A DNA stretch of 35,483 nt from an uncultured Planctomycetota bacterium. Its GTDB lineage: Bacteria > Planctomycetota > UBA1135 > GCA-002686595. The stretch is taken from positions 1-35,483 of the forward strand of contig CAIYPP010000160.1 in assembly GCA_903928115.1 (NCBI GenBank), in the 5' to 3' direction. The notes beneath the pieces were generated by a model, which was given only the letters and a program-made list of their open reading frames with translations, did not search any database and was not told the DNA's origin. How positions within the stretch are numbered: the first letter of the stretch is position 1; the number at the start of each line of letters is the position of its first letter. Of the stretch, positions 7,077 through 15,403 are shown in pieces. The translations under genes were made by a program, and so were the position numbers.

Positions 7077-10000
7077 ACCTGCTCACGCTGGCGGCCTCGC
7101 TGGCCGCGCTGCTCTTTCCGCACGACCCGCGCGACGGATCTTCGGCGCACGAGCACGGGCACGCGCTCCTCGCCGTCGGTGCGAGCACGGCGACGCTGGC
7201 ACTGCCCGGCGGTGGGACGATGGTGGTCCCGCTCCACCAACTCGCTCAGGACGAGCGCGCCAAGGCAGCGGCGCTGCGCGCGCGCGCCGAGGCGCTGAAC
7301 GCGGTCGCGCCCGCACAGAAGGCGGGCGTCCCGCAAGACGGCCCGTGGCAAGCCGAGCCGTTCCGAGCGTTCGCGCCGCAGGTCACGACGCGCTCCGACG
7401 CTCAGTGGCTGTATGTCGAGTCGGATGGACTCCCGCACGCGCCGCTGGAGTTCACGATGATGAAGGGCATCCGCACGTGGCAGCAGCAAGTGCCGCTGCC
7501 GCAGGCGTACCGCGGCTCCAACGCGTGGCAGATCCCACTGGTTCCCAAGCTCGCCGCGAAGCCCGTCGATGGTCGAGAGTACCTGCGGCGCGGCGCCATC
7601 GCGCTCGCGGTCAACGGACTGCCGATCTTCAATGCGCTCAACAACCGCGGTGAAGATGCCTTCGCGATCGGCGAGCTCGACGAGTTTGGCGGCCACTGTG
7701 GTCGTGCGGACGACTATCACTATCACGCGGCTCCGCTCGCGCTCGTCAAGGTCGTCGGCGACAAGGCGCCGATCGCCTTCGCGCTCGACGGTTTCCCGAT
7801 CTACGGCCTCTACGACCCCAAGGCCAAGAAGGGTGCTCCGGGCGCGTGTCCGGACGGAGGCGTGGGCCCGCTGGACGAGTGGAACGGCCACGAGAGCGAG
7901 GTTCCCGCCCACCGCGGCCTCGGCGGGACGACGCGCTCGTACCACTACCACGCGACGACGACGTATCCGTACATCAACGGCGGAATGCGTGGCGAGGTGA
8001 AGGTCGAAGAGGACCAGATCGTCCCGCAGCCGCGCGCCGAGCCCCTGCGGCCTTCTCTTACCGCGCTGCGCGGCGCAGCGATCACGGCGTTCGAGCGCAC
8101 GGGCGAGCGTGCGTGGAAGCTCACGTACGAGCTCGCAGGCAAGGCGCATCGCGTCGAATACAGCGTGGATGCCGCTGGAAAGGCGCACTTCGAGTTCTTC
8201 GCGCCGGATGGCAGCAAGCGCGTCGAGGATCATGCGGCGGGTGCGCGCGGCGAAGGTCGTCGCGGGGAGCCACGTGGCGAACCCAAGGGCGAACCCAAGG
8301 GCGAGCCGCGCGGCGAAGGTCGTCGCGGCGAACCGCGTGGCGAGCCGCGACGCGAGGGTGGCGGCGCTCCGCCTCCGCCGGCACCGAAGACTCCGCCCGC
8401 GGCTTCGAAGCTCGCGCTCACGAGCGCAGGGCTCAGCGCCGCAGGCCAGCTCGACGTGCGCTACACGTGCGACGGCGACGGAGTCGCTCCTCCGTTCGAG
8501 TGGACGGCGCCGCCCGAGGGCACGACGAGCGTCGCGCTCACGATCCACCACGTCCCGCCCGAGGGCGGCGAGCACGTCTACCTCGTGCTGTGGGGGCTCG
8601 CGCCGGACGTGCGCTCGCTCGCCGCGGCGCAGAAGTCGCTCGGCGTCTTCGGCATCAACACGGTGAACCGCCGACCCGAATACGCGCCGCCGTGCTCGCA
8701 GGGTCCGGGTGAGAAGCTCTACACCGCGACGCTCTTCGCGTTGCGCGAGGAGCCGAAGCTCTCGAAGTCGAGCGCAGTGACGCGCGCCGAGCTGCTCGCG
8801 GCGATCGCGGAGACGACGCTGGCGACGGCTTCGCTCGACCTGCGCTACTCCCGCCCAGGACCGTCGGAATCCGGCCGCGGACAAGGACGCGCGCAGGGGG
8901 GGCAGGGAGGACAGGGCGGACGCGGCGGAAACGCCGGCGGCAATGGTGGCAATGGTGGCAATGGTGGACGCGGTGGTGGTGGTGGAGGAGGAGGAGGTGG
9001 TGGTGGTGGTGGCCAGCGGGAAGCCGAGGCCTTCCGCACCGAGATCCCCGCGCACCTCTTCAACTCCTTGCTCACGCGGGTGACGTCGAACAGCGTCACG
9101 CTCTCGCTGCAAGCGAGCGAAGCCCTCGACGCCCACGTCACGTACACGCGTCTCGGCAAGAGCGACGAGCTCCGCACGAAGCCCGTGCGCTGTGAGAAGG
9201 GCCTCGTCGTGGCGATCGAACTCGACGGGCTCGATCCGAATACGGAGTACCGCTACACGCTGCACACGCAGCGCGCGACCGACGAGAAGCCGCAGGCCGC
9301 CGAGGAGCGTGGCTTCGTCACGCAGCGCAAGCCGGGGACGCCCTTCACCTTCGCGATCCAAGCCGACTCGCACCTCGACAGCAACGTCGACCCGCAGCAC
9401 TACGTGCGCACGCTCGAGAACATCGTCGCCGACCGGCCCGACTTCCTCGTCGACCTCGGCGATACGTTCATGACCGACAAGTACCCGCGCTTCCGCGACG
9501 CGGCGGCGCAGTACGAAGCGCAGCGCTACTACTTCGGCCTCGCGTGCCAGTCCGCACCGCTCTTCATGGTGCTCGGAAACCACGACGGCGAGTACGGACA
9601 TGGCGCGGGCAAGGGCGGAATCCTCGAGTGGTCCTATCAGATGCGCGTCGAGCGCTTCCCGCCGCCGCGGATCGCCGAGGGCGGGATCTTCAGCGGACGC
9701 ACGAGCAACGAAGGCGGACAGAGCTCGAACTACTACGCGTTCGAGTGGGGCGACGCGCTGCTCGTCGTGCTCGATCCCTTCTCGTACACCACGGCGCGCC
9801 CGCGTGGAGAAAACAAGGTGCTCGGCGACGACGCATGGTCCCGCACGCTCGGCCGCGAGCAGTACGACTGGCTCGCGCGCACTCTGGCGAGCTCCAAGGC
9901 CACGCACCGCTTCGTATTCATCCACCACTTGGTCGGCGGCCTCGGCAAGGACGCGCGCGGCGGCGCGGAGAGCGCGCCCTTCTTCGAGTGGGGCGGCAAG

Positions 10001-10387
10001 AACGCCGATGGGAGTGACGGGTTCGAACAGCACCGTCCGGGCTGGGGCAAGCCGATCCACACGCTCCTGCGGGAACACAAGGTGCAGGCGGTCTTCCATG
10101 GCCACGACCACATCTTCGTGCACTCCGAGTTCGAGGGCGTGACCTACCAGTGCCTACCGCAGCCTGGCAACCCGCAGGGGGGAACGCGCAGCGCGGAAGA
10201 CTATGGCTATCGATCGGGCACGATCCTCGGAAGCCCCGGCTACCTGCGCGTGCACGTGGCGCCGGAGTCCGCAAAGGTCGAGTTCGTTCGCTCGAATGCC
10301 CTCGCCGCCGACGGCGGACGGAACCGCGCACGACTCGAGCCGAACGGCACCGTGATGCACTCCTACACGCTCGCGCCTCGCGAGTGA
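7073..10387 (+). CDS. Secreted YHYH - PEBP-like - metallophosphoesterase fusion protein
   Basis: A 1104-residue exported protein with at least three modules. After a hydrophobic N-terminus (NLLTLAASLAALLF) comes a YHYH domain (about residues 110-310), with YHYH at 215-218 and 290-293 and GFPIYGLYDP between; the domain's function is unknown. A repetitive RGEP/KGEP linker (about 392-430) leads to a YbhB/YbcL-type phosphatidylethanolamine-binding-like domain (about 445-595; RYTCDGDGVAPPFEW, VLWGL). A Gly-rich linker (about 601-648) precedes a fibronectin-III/purple-acid-phosphatase-like N-domain (about 660-753). The last module is a calcineurin-type metallophosphoesterase (about 757-1026) with D765-x-H767, D794-x2-D797, GNHD (N836, H837, D838), a His pair IHH, and GHDH (1010-1013). 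The metal ligands look complete, so it should be an active phosphohydrolase. The GTG start overlaps the sulfatase stop. Substrate unknown; a role in scavenging extracellular phosphate is an inference. Confidence 0.92.
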   Translation: MNLLTLAASLAALLFPHDPRDGSSAHEHGHALLAVGASTATLALPGGGTMVVPLHQLAQDERAKAAALRARAEALNAVAPAQKAGVPQDGPWQAEPFRAFAPQVTTRSDAQWLYVESDGLPHAPLEFTMMKGIRTWQQQVPLPQAYRGSNAWQIPLVPKLAAKPVDGREYLRRGAIALAVNGLPIFNALNNRGEDAFAIGELDEFGGHCGRADDYHYHAAPLALVKVVGDKAPIAFALDGFPIYGLYDPKAKKGAPGACPDGGVGPLDEWNGHESEVPAHRGLGGTTRSYHYHATTTYPYINGGMRGEVKVEEDQIVPQPRAEPLRPSLTALRGAAITAFERTGERAWKLTYELAGKAHRVEYSVDAAGKAHFEFFAPDGSKRVEDHAAGARGEGRRGEPRGEPKGEPKGEPRGEGRRGEPRGEPRREGGGAPPPPAPKTPPAASKLALTSAGLSAAGQLDVRYTCDGDGVAPPFEWTAPPEGTTSVALTIHHVPPEGGEHVYLVLWGLAPDVRSLAAAQKSLGVFGINTVNRRPEYAPPCSQGPGEKLYTATLFALREEPKLSKSSAVTRAELLAAIAETTLATASLDLRYSRPGPSESGRGQGRAQGGQGGQGGRGGNAGGNGGNGGNGGRGGGGGGGGGGGGGGQREAEAFRTEIPAHLFNSLLTRVTSNSVTLSLQASEALDAHVTYTRLGKSDELRTKPVRCEKGLVVAIELDGLDPNTEYRYTLHTQRATDEKPQAAEERGFVTQRKPGTPFTFAIQADSHLDSNVDPQHYVRTLENIVADRPDFLVDLGDTFMTDKYPRFRDAAAQYEAQRYYFGLACQSAPLFMVLGNHDGEYGHGAGKGGILEWSYQMRVERFPPPRIAEGGIFSGRTSNEGGQSSNYYAFEWGDALLVVLDPFSYTTARPRGENKVLGDDAWSRTLGREQYDWLARTLASSKATHRFVFIHHLVGGLGKDARGGAESAPFFEWGGKNADGSDGFEQHRPGWGKPIHTLLREHKVQAVFHGHDHIFVHSEFEGVTYQCLPQPGNPQGGTRSAEDYGYRSGTILGSPGYLRVHVAPESAKVEFVRSNALAADGGRNRARLEPNGTVMHSYTLAPRE
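8246..8358 (+). repeat. In-frame RGEP/KGEP repeat linker
   Basis: A tandem array of short units encoding Arg/Lys-Gly-Glu-Pro joins the YHYH and PEBP-like domains. An imperfect direct repeat of about 40 bases (starting CGCGGCGAAGGTCGTCGCGG) occurs at about 8248 and again about 62 bases later. This suggests the linker grew by slippage or unequal recombination. Confidence 0.7.
8922..9013 (+). repeat. GGT/GGA microsatellite encoding a poly-Gly/Asn linker
   Basis: Repeats of GGTGGCAAT followed by uninterrupted GGT and GGA triplets encode Gly-Gly-Asn and then about 14 consecutive glycines between the PEBP-like and phosphoesterase modules. All units are multiples of three, so length changes would not break the frame. 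The G-runs could form quadruplexes on this strand. Confidence 0.75.
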
Positions 10388-10393
10388 CGAGCG

Positions 10394-11809
10394 TCAGGCG
10401 AGCAGGGGCGCGATCACCCGACCGGCGACGTCGGTCAGGCGGAAATCGCGGCCCTCGCTGCGGAACGTCAGCCGCTCGTGGTCGAACCCGAGCAGGTGCA
10501 AGAGCGTCGCGTGGAGGTCGTGCACCTCGACGGGATTCTCCGTGATGAAGTAGCCGAGCTCGTCCGTCGTGCCATAGGTGACACCCGGTCGAATGCCACC
10601 GCCCGCGAGCCAGATCGTGAAGCAGTGCGGGTGGTGGTCGCGGCCCAAGAACTTCGAGCCGTCGCGTTCTTCGTTCATCGGCGTGCGACCGAACTCGCCG
10701 CCCCAGATCACGAGAGTGTCGTCGAGCAGCCCGCGCTCCGCGAGATCCTCGACGAGCGCCGTGCTCGGGCGGTCGGTCTCTTCACAGCGCCGCCGCAGCG
10801 AGTGCAGCAGATCGTCGCTCTCCCCCGTGCCATGGCTATCCCAACCCCAGTGGTAGAGCTGCACGAAGCGCACACCGCGCTCGAGCATGCGGCGCGCGAG
10901 CAGGCAGTGGTTCGCGAAGCTGCGCTCACCCGGCTTGGCGCCGTAGCGTTCGAGCACCTGAGCGGGCTCCTGCGAGAGCTCCAACAAGTCGGGAACGCTC
11001 GTCTGCATGCGATAGGCCAGCTCGTACTGCGCGATGCGCGCTTCGAGCTCGGGATCGCCGCACTCCCCCACCCGCGCGCGCTGCAGGTCACCTAGTGCGT
11101 CGAGCTCGCGCCGACGCTGCTCGCGGGCGACGCCCGCGGGGTTCGCTAGGAACGGCACGCCCTCATTTCCCGGGCGGAAGCGCACACCCTGATGTTCGCC
11201 CGGAAGGAACCCCGCGCTCCACAGCGCGGCACCGCCGTCCGGTTGGTACTGGCCCGACGTGAGCACGACGAAGGCAGGCAGATCCTCGTTGATACGGCCG
11301 AGCCCGTAGCTCACCCACGAGCCGAAGCTCGGACGTCCGATGCGCGCGTGCCCCGTGTGCGCGAACATCTGCGCCGGTGCATGGTTGAACTCCTTGGTGT
11401 GCATCGAGCGCACGATCGCGACCCTGTCGACGATGCGTGCGAAGTGCGGAAGCAGCTCGCTCACGACCGCGCCGCTCTGTCCACGCTGCGCGAAGGAGAA
11501 CGGCGAGCCGAGGAGCTTGGGCGTGCCCTTGATGAAGGCGAAGCGCTCCCCCTTGGTGAAGCTCTCGGGAATCGGCTGCCCGTTCAGCTCGGCGAGCTTC
11601 GGCTTGGGATCGAACAGATCGAGACTCGACGGCGCCCCCGCCATGTGCAGGTAGACGACTCGCTTCGCCTTCGGCGCGAGATACGCTCGGACATCGGCCC
11701 GTGCGACGCGCGGAAGAAGCGACGACAGCGCGAGCGCTCCGAGCGAGAGCGAACTTCCGCTCAAGAAATGCCGACGTGTCAGCGCGAGTTGGTTCGAATC
11801 GAACGACAT
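10394..11809 (-). CDS. DUF1501 family protein, Tat-exported
   Basis: A 471-residue member of DUF1501, an alkaline-phosphatase-superfamily-like group abundant in planctomycetes, with no established reaction. The N-terminus has a twin-arginine signal ([21 protein letters not shown]), so it is folded before export. Family landmarks include [20 protein letters not shown], the [14 protein letters not shown] segment, [14 protein letters not shown] and [11 protein letters not shown]. The ATG at 11809 starts the Tat signal and has GAGGAA about 6 bases upstream. The gene begins two bases after the stop of the DUF1549/DUF1553 gene (TGAGCATG), indicating translational coupling. This pairing recurs in planctomycete genomes, and the two proteins probably work together outside the cytoplasm (inference). 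Its stop lies 6 bases from the end of the convergent phosphoesterase gene. Confidence 0.93.
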   Translation of the reverse strand: MSFDSNQLALTRRHFLSGSSLSLGALALSSLLPRVARADVRAYLAPKAKRVVYLHMAGAPSSLDLFDPKPKLAELNGQPIPESFTKGERFAFIKGTPKLLGSPFSFAQRGQSGAVVSELLPHFARIVDRVAIVRSMHTKEFNHAPAQMFAHTGHARIGRPSFGSWVSYGLGRINEDLPAFVVLTSGQYQPDGGAALWSAGFLPGEHQGVRFRPGNEGVPFLANPAGVAREQRRRELDALGDLQRARVGECGDPELEARIAQYELAYRMQTSVPDLLELSQEPAQVLERYGAKPGERSFANHCLLARRMLERGVRFVQLYHWGWDSHGTGESDDLLHSLRRRCEETDRPSTALVEDLAERGLLDDTLVIWGGEFGRTPMNEERDGSKFLGRDHHPHCFTIWLAGGGIRPGVTYGTTDELGYFITENPVEVHDLHATLLHLLGFDHERLTFRSEGRDFRLTDVAGRVIAPLLA

Positions 11810-11811
11810 GC

Positions 11812-14800
11812 TCAGTTCCTCACCACCGCGTCGTCGAGGTTGAGCAGGACCGTCGCGACCGAGCTCCACGCTGCAAGCTCCGAGGCGTCCGCCGGATCAC
11901 GCTCGAGCATCGCCACGCGCTCGCGCGCGCGCTCGGAGTTCGCATATTCCGCCCGCGACTGTGCAAGGAGCGCGAGCAAGCGTGCCGCTTCTCGTTCCGA
12001 AGGTGGTCGCGCCGTCGCGGCTCGGAAGGCCCATGCGAGGCGCTCGCGATCCTCTCCTTCGCGCTCGCGCACGATCCGCCGAGCGAAGGCCAGCGCACAC
12101 TCGACAAATACCGGATCGTCGAGCAGCGCCAACGCTTGCAACGGAGTGTTCGTACGTTCTCGGCGCGTGCAGCTGACTTCGCGGCTCGGCGCATCGAAGA
12201 GCTGGAACGTGACGTACGGCGCGGTGCGTTTCGCGAAGGTGTAGAGGCCGCGACGATGCCCTTCGCGTCCCGCGCTCTCTCGCCAATCATCGCCGGAGTA
12301 CGCGGAGTTCCACGTCCCCGCGGGCTGCGCAGGAAACACACTGCCGCCGCCCATCGATTCCGCCAAGATTCCCGAGATCGCGAGCGCGTTGTCGCGCAGC
12401 ATCTCCGCTTCCATGCGGAAACGCGCACCGCGCGCGAGCTGCACGTTGTTGCGATCGCGCTCGTACTCCGCTCGCGGTACGTCCGCAGTGCGCCGGTAGG
12501 CGGCCGAGGACACAAGCGTCTCGACGAGCGCTTTTATGTCCCAGCCGCGCTCCATGAACTCGACGGCAAGCCAATCGAGCAGCTCGGGATGCGACGGTGC
12601 ATCGCCGCGCAGACCGAAGTCCTGCACAGTGGCAACGAGCCCGCGGCCAAAGAGGAGCTCCCAAGTGCGGTTGACGTGCGCGCGCGCCGCCAGCGGATTC
12701 GCAGGGCTGACGAGCCAGCGTGCGAGCGCAAGACGCGCAGGCTCGTCCGAAGAAAGACCTCCGAGGAACGTCGGAAGCCCCGGCTCCACCCGTTCCCCTG
12801 GAGCGAGGAAGCTGCCGCGAACGAAGACACGGGTCTCGCGAGGTGATCGGAGCTCCTCCATCACCATCACCGTCGGTAGCGAAGCCTCCAGCTCGCCGCG
12901 ACGCTTGCGCAGCTGCGTCAGCTCATCGGCCCAGCGTCCGGCGAGCGGCGAGGGGCCTCGGCGATACCAGTCGCGCAGCGCGCGCGCTTCGTCGATGCTG
13001 CGCTCCTCCGCCGACCGCGCGAGGATTCCCGCGATCTCAGGCGTGATGCGGTCTTCGGTGTTGTGTCCTACGTCGAAGGAAAACCCGCCGGGTCCAGCGC
13101 CGTTTGCGACCTTCGCGACGAGCTGGTGCGCGCCCTTCGACATTCGAACCTGAAGCCGCGCGGGCGTTCCGCTGAACGTGCTGTAGTTGTCGCCCACGTG
13201 GATGAGCACTCCGTCGAGCCACACCCGCACGTGGTCATCCGCGCCGACGAAGAACTCGAACAGTCCTTCTCGCTCACACTCGAACTCGCGCACGAAGTAC
13301 CACGCGGCGCGCGTCTCGTGGAGCGTCCTGCGCGCGAACTCCTCGTCGGTCCACTCCGGCGACTCGGTGGAAACTCGCCATCCCGGTACCGCACCCAGTT
13401 CGCGCTCGGGCGCATGGACGGTGTCCCGCGCCGACTCGAAGCTGTCGGCCCGCAGCGGTCCGAGCACGCGCCACGCCGAGCGCTGCGGCGCGAGGAGGCG
13501 CGCCGCCGTGCTCGCATCCTCGGAAAGCGAGAGCCGTACCCGTCCGAGCGCGTGCCGTAGGAACCCCGACTCGAAGAAGAGCTTCACGCGCAGCTCCTGA
13601 GTGCCGTCGAAGCGAACGGGAGCCGCGAAAGCAAAGATCGCTTCCCTCGGATGCCCGACGCCTGCGCCGACGGCCCAGCCGGTCTCCGTGCGTCCATCGA
13701 TCGAGTTCGCAGCACGGAACGGTCCGTTGTCCTGCTCGACGTCCCCAAGCGCAGCGGCGAGCGCGAGCGGCTCACCACGCCCGGTCGTGACATCGACGCG
13801 TTCGACCGAGAGCTCGCTCAGCACGAAATTGCCGTGCGAGGTGCGCCCAGGTCCCGTGGGCGGCTCACCGTCGAGCAACGCTTCGAGACGCAGCACGCGC
13901 GCTTCGCCCGCAGGGACGCGACAACGGACCTCGCAAACCGAGCGGTCGGGCACGGGACCGCGGAATGCCACGGATCGATCCGGGAGCAGCGCCGCGTCCA
14001 CGCTGGACTGCGACGTCTCGACTCCGGAGAGGGGTTCGAGCGTGCTCCACTGCGGTTCGTGCGCCACCCCACTCGCGACGCTCATCTCCCAGGCGCGCTG
14101 CTCGGCATCGAGTTCGTGGCTGTCCGCCGCCAGAGCCGCCTCCAGCTCCGCGATGCGCGCCGAGATTCCCTCGAGCTCTCGTTCCTGCTCGGCGGTCGGC
14201 GCGCGCAGCACGGGCTCCAGAGTCTTGCCGCCATCCGCGGTCGAGTTGAAGGCCGCGAACATGCGGTAGTAGTCGAGCTGCGAGAACGGGTCGTACTTGT
14301 GGTCGTGGCACTGCGCGCAAGCGAGCGTCGAGCCGAGCCAGATCGTCGCCGTCGTATTGACGCGGTCGATCACCGCGGCGCTTCGAAACTCCTCGGCATC
14401 GGTGCCGCCTTCCTCGTTGAGCATCGTGTTGCGGTGAAAAGCCGTGGCGATGCGCTGCGCACGCGTCGCGTTCGGCAGCAGATCACCCGCGAGTTGCTCC
14501 ACCGTGAACTCGTCGAAGGGTTTGTTCGCGTTGAACGCAGCGATCACCCAATCGCGATACGGGGCCATCGAGCGACGCGCATCTTTCTCGTAGCCCTGCG
14601 TGTCGGCGTAGCGCGCGAGGTCGAGCCACGGCCTCGCCATGCGCTCGCCGTAGCGCGGCGACATGAGCAAGCTGCGCACCAACTGCTCGTACGCATCCGG
14701 CCGCGTGTCCGCTTCGAACCGCGCCACCTCCTCGACCGTCGGCGGAATCCCCGTGAGGTCGAGATGGAGCCTCCGCACGAGAGTCGCGCGGCTCGCCTCA

Positions 14801-15294
14801 GGTGCCGGCGTCACGCCCTCGCGCTCGAAGCGCTGCTCTAAGAATGCGTCGATCGGATGGCGGACTCGCTCGGAGTGCTGCACCTCCGGAACCGCCGGAC
14901 GCACGGGCCGCTGGTAGGCCCAATGTTGCTTGCGGGGATCGACGCCGGCGAGCTCTTCTGGCCACGGCGCACCACCCTCGATCCAGCGCCGAATCAGGTC
15001 GATCTCCGCTGCAGCGAGGGGCTCCGCCTTGTGCGGCATGCGCTCGTCCTCGTCGTCGACGAGGAGCCGCGTGTAGAGCGAGCTCTCCGCGGCCTTTCCG
15101 GGCACGATCACCTTCTCAGTGCCACCGTAGGAGCCCGCGAACGCCCGCTCGCGCAGATCGAGGCGCAGATCGGCCTTGCTCTTCGCCGCGCCGTGACACT
15201 CCACGCAATGGCGCTCGAACAGCGGCTTCACGTCGCGCGCGAAGTCGACCTCGCTCGCCGCGGCCACGCCAATCCACGCCAAGGCAGCCCACAT
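11812..15294 (-). CDS. Planctomycete cytochrome c / DUF1549 / DUF1553 protein
   Basis: A 1160-residue exported protein starting with a short hydrophobic signal ([14 protein letters not shown]). Residues about 15-110 are the planctomycete-type cytochrome c domain with haem motif CVECH (C30, C33, H34). Residues about 147-355 are DUF1549, including a second CxxCH, CAQCH (C326, C329, H330), in the family-typical context [14 protein letters not shown]1553 occupies about 840-1130 ([20 protein letters not shown], and later the arginine-rich segment ending in ALLDDPVF). Between them lies an insert of about 400 residues with a coiled-coil stretch and a beta-rich part ([15 protein letters not shown]) resembling PA14-like or carbohydrate-binding domains. 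The biochemical role is not established; a redox enzyme for complex extracellular substrates is often supposed. It is the first gene of a two-gene unit with DUF1501. Confidence 0.93.
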   Translation of the reverse strand: MWAALAWIGVAAASEVDFARDVKPLFERHCVECHGAAKSKADLRLDLRERAFAGSYGGTEKVIVPGKAAESSLYTRLLVDDEDERMPHKAEPLAAAEIDLIRRWIEGGAPWPEELAGVDPRKQHWAYQRPVRPAVPEVQHSERVRHPIDAFLEQRFEREGVTPAPEASRATLVRRLHLDLTGIPPTVEEVARFEADTRPDAYEQLVRSLLMSPRYGERMARPWLDLARYADTQGYEKDARRSMAPYRDWVIAAFNANKPFDEFTVEQLAGDLLPNATRAQRIATAFHRNTMLNEEGGTDAEEFRSAAVIDRVNTTATIWLGSTLACAQCHDHKYDPFSQLDYYRMFAAFNSTADGGKTLEPVLRAPTAEQERELEGISARIAELEAALAADSHELDAEQRAWEMSVASGVAHEPQWSTLEPLSGVETSQSSVDAALLPDRSVAFRGPVPDRSVCEVRCRVPAGEARVLRLEALLDGEPPTGPGRTSHGNFVLSELSVERVDVTTGRGEPLALAAALGDVEQDNGPFRAANSIDGRTETGWAVGAGVGHPREAIFAFAAPVRFDGTQELRVKLFFESGFLRHALGRVRLSLSEDASTAARLLAPQRSAWRVLGPLRADSFESARDTVHAPERELGAVPGWRVSTESPEWTDEEFARRTLHETRAAWYFVREFECEREGLFEFFVGADDHVRVWLDGVLIHVGDNYSTFSGTPARLQVRMSKGAHQLVAKVANGAGPGGFSFDVGHNTEDRITPEIAGILARSAEERSIDEARALRDWYRRGPSPLAGRWADELTQLRKRRGELEASLPTVMVMEELRSPRETRVFVRGSFLAPGERVEPGLPTFLGGLSSDEPARLALARWLVSPANPLAARAHVNRTWELLFGRGLVATVQDFGLRGDAPSHPELLDWLAVEFMERGWDIKALVETLVSSAAYRRTADVPRAEYERDRNNVQLARGARFRMEAEMLRDNALAISGILAESMGGGSVFPAQPAGTWNSAYSGDDWRESAGREGHRRGLYTFAKRTAPYVTFQLFDAPSREVSCTRRERTNTPLQALALLDDPVFVECALAFARRIVREREGEDRERLAWAFRAATARPPSEREAARLLALLAQSRAEYANSERARERVAMLERDPADASELAAWSSVATVLLNLDDAVVRN

Positions 15295-15348
15295 GCCCCC
15301 ATCCTATCGGGCCGCGGCCGACGACTCGGACGTGCGGCGCCAAAAGCA

Positions 15349-15380
15349 GCGCACCCGACAGTCAGAACCGCCGGGTGCGC
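15349..15380 (-). terminator. Rho-independent-type terminator after the metalloprotease gene
   Basis: A perfect 9-bp inverted repeat, GCGCACCCG / CGGGTGCGC, flanks a 14-base loop 23 bases past the metalloprotease stop. On the minus strand it is followed by TGCTTTTGG, a short T-run. It separates this gene from the downstream cytochrome c/DUF1549 gene, which starts at 15294. Confidence 0.6.
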
Positions 15381-15403
15381 CAAGCGAGACTCTCGGATTC
15401 CGC

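Noticed and set aside
8246..9013. Tandem repeats considered as a CRISPR-like array
   Set aside because: The repeats are short, in frame and protein-coding, with no unique spacers.
6800..10123. 1107-residue minus-strand open frame
   Set aside because: It is antisense to the well-supported sulfatase and YHYH/PEBP/phosphoesterase genes. The His/Arg/Val/Glu-rich composition is what GC-rich codons give when read backwards.
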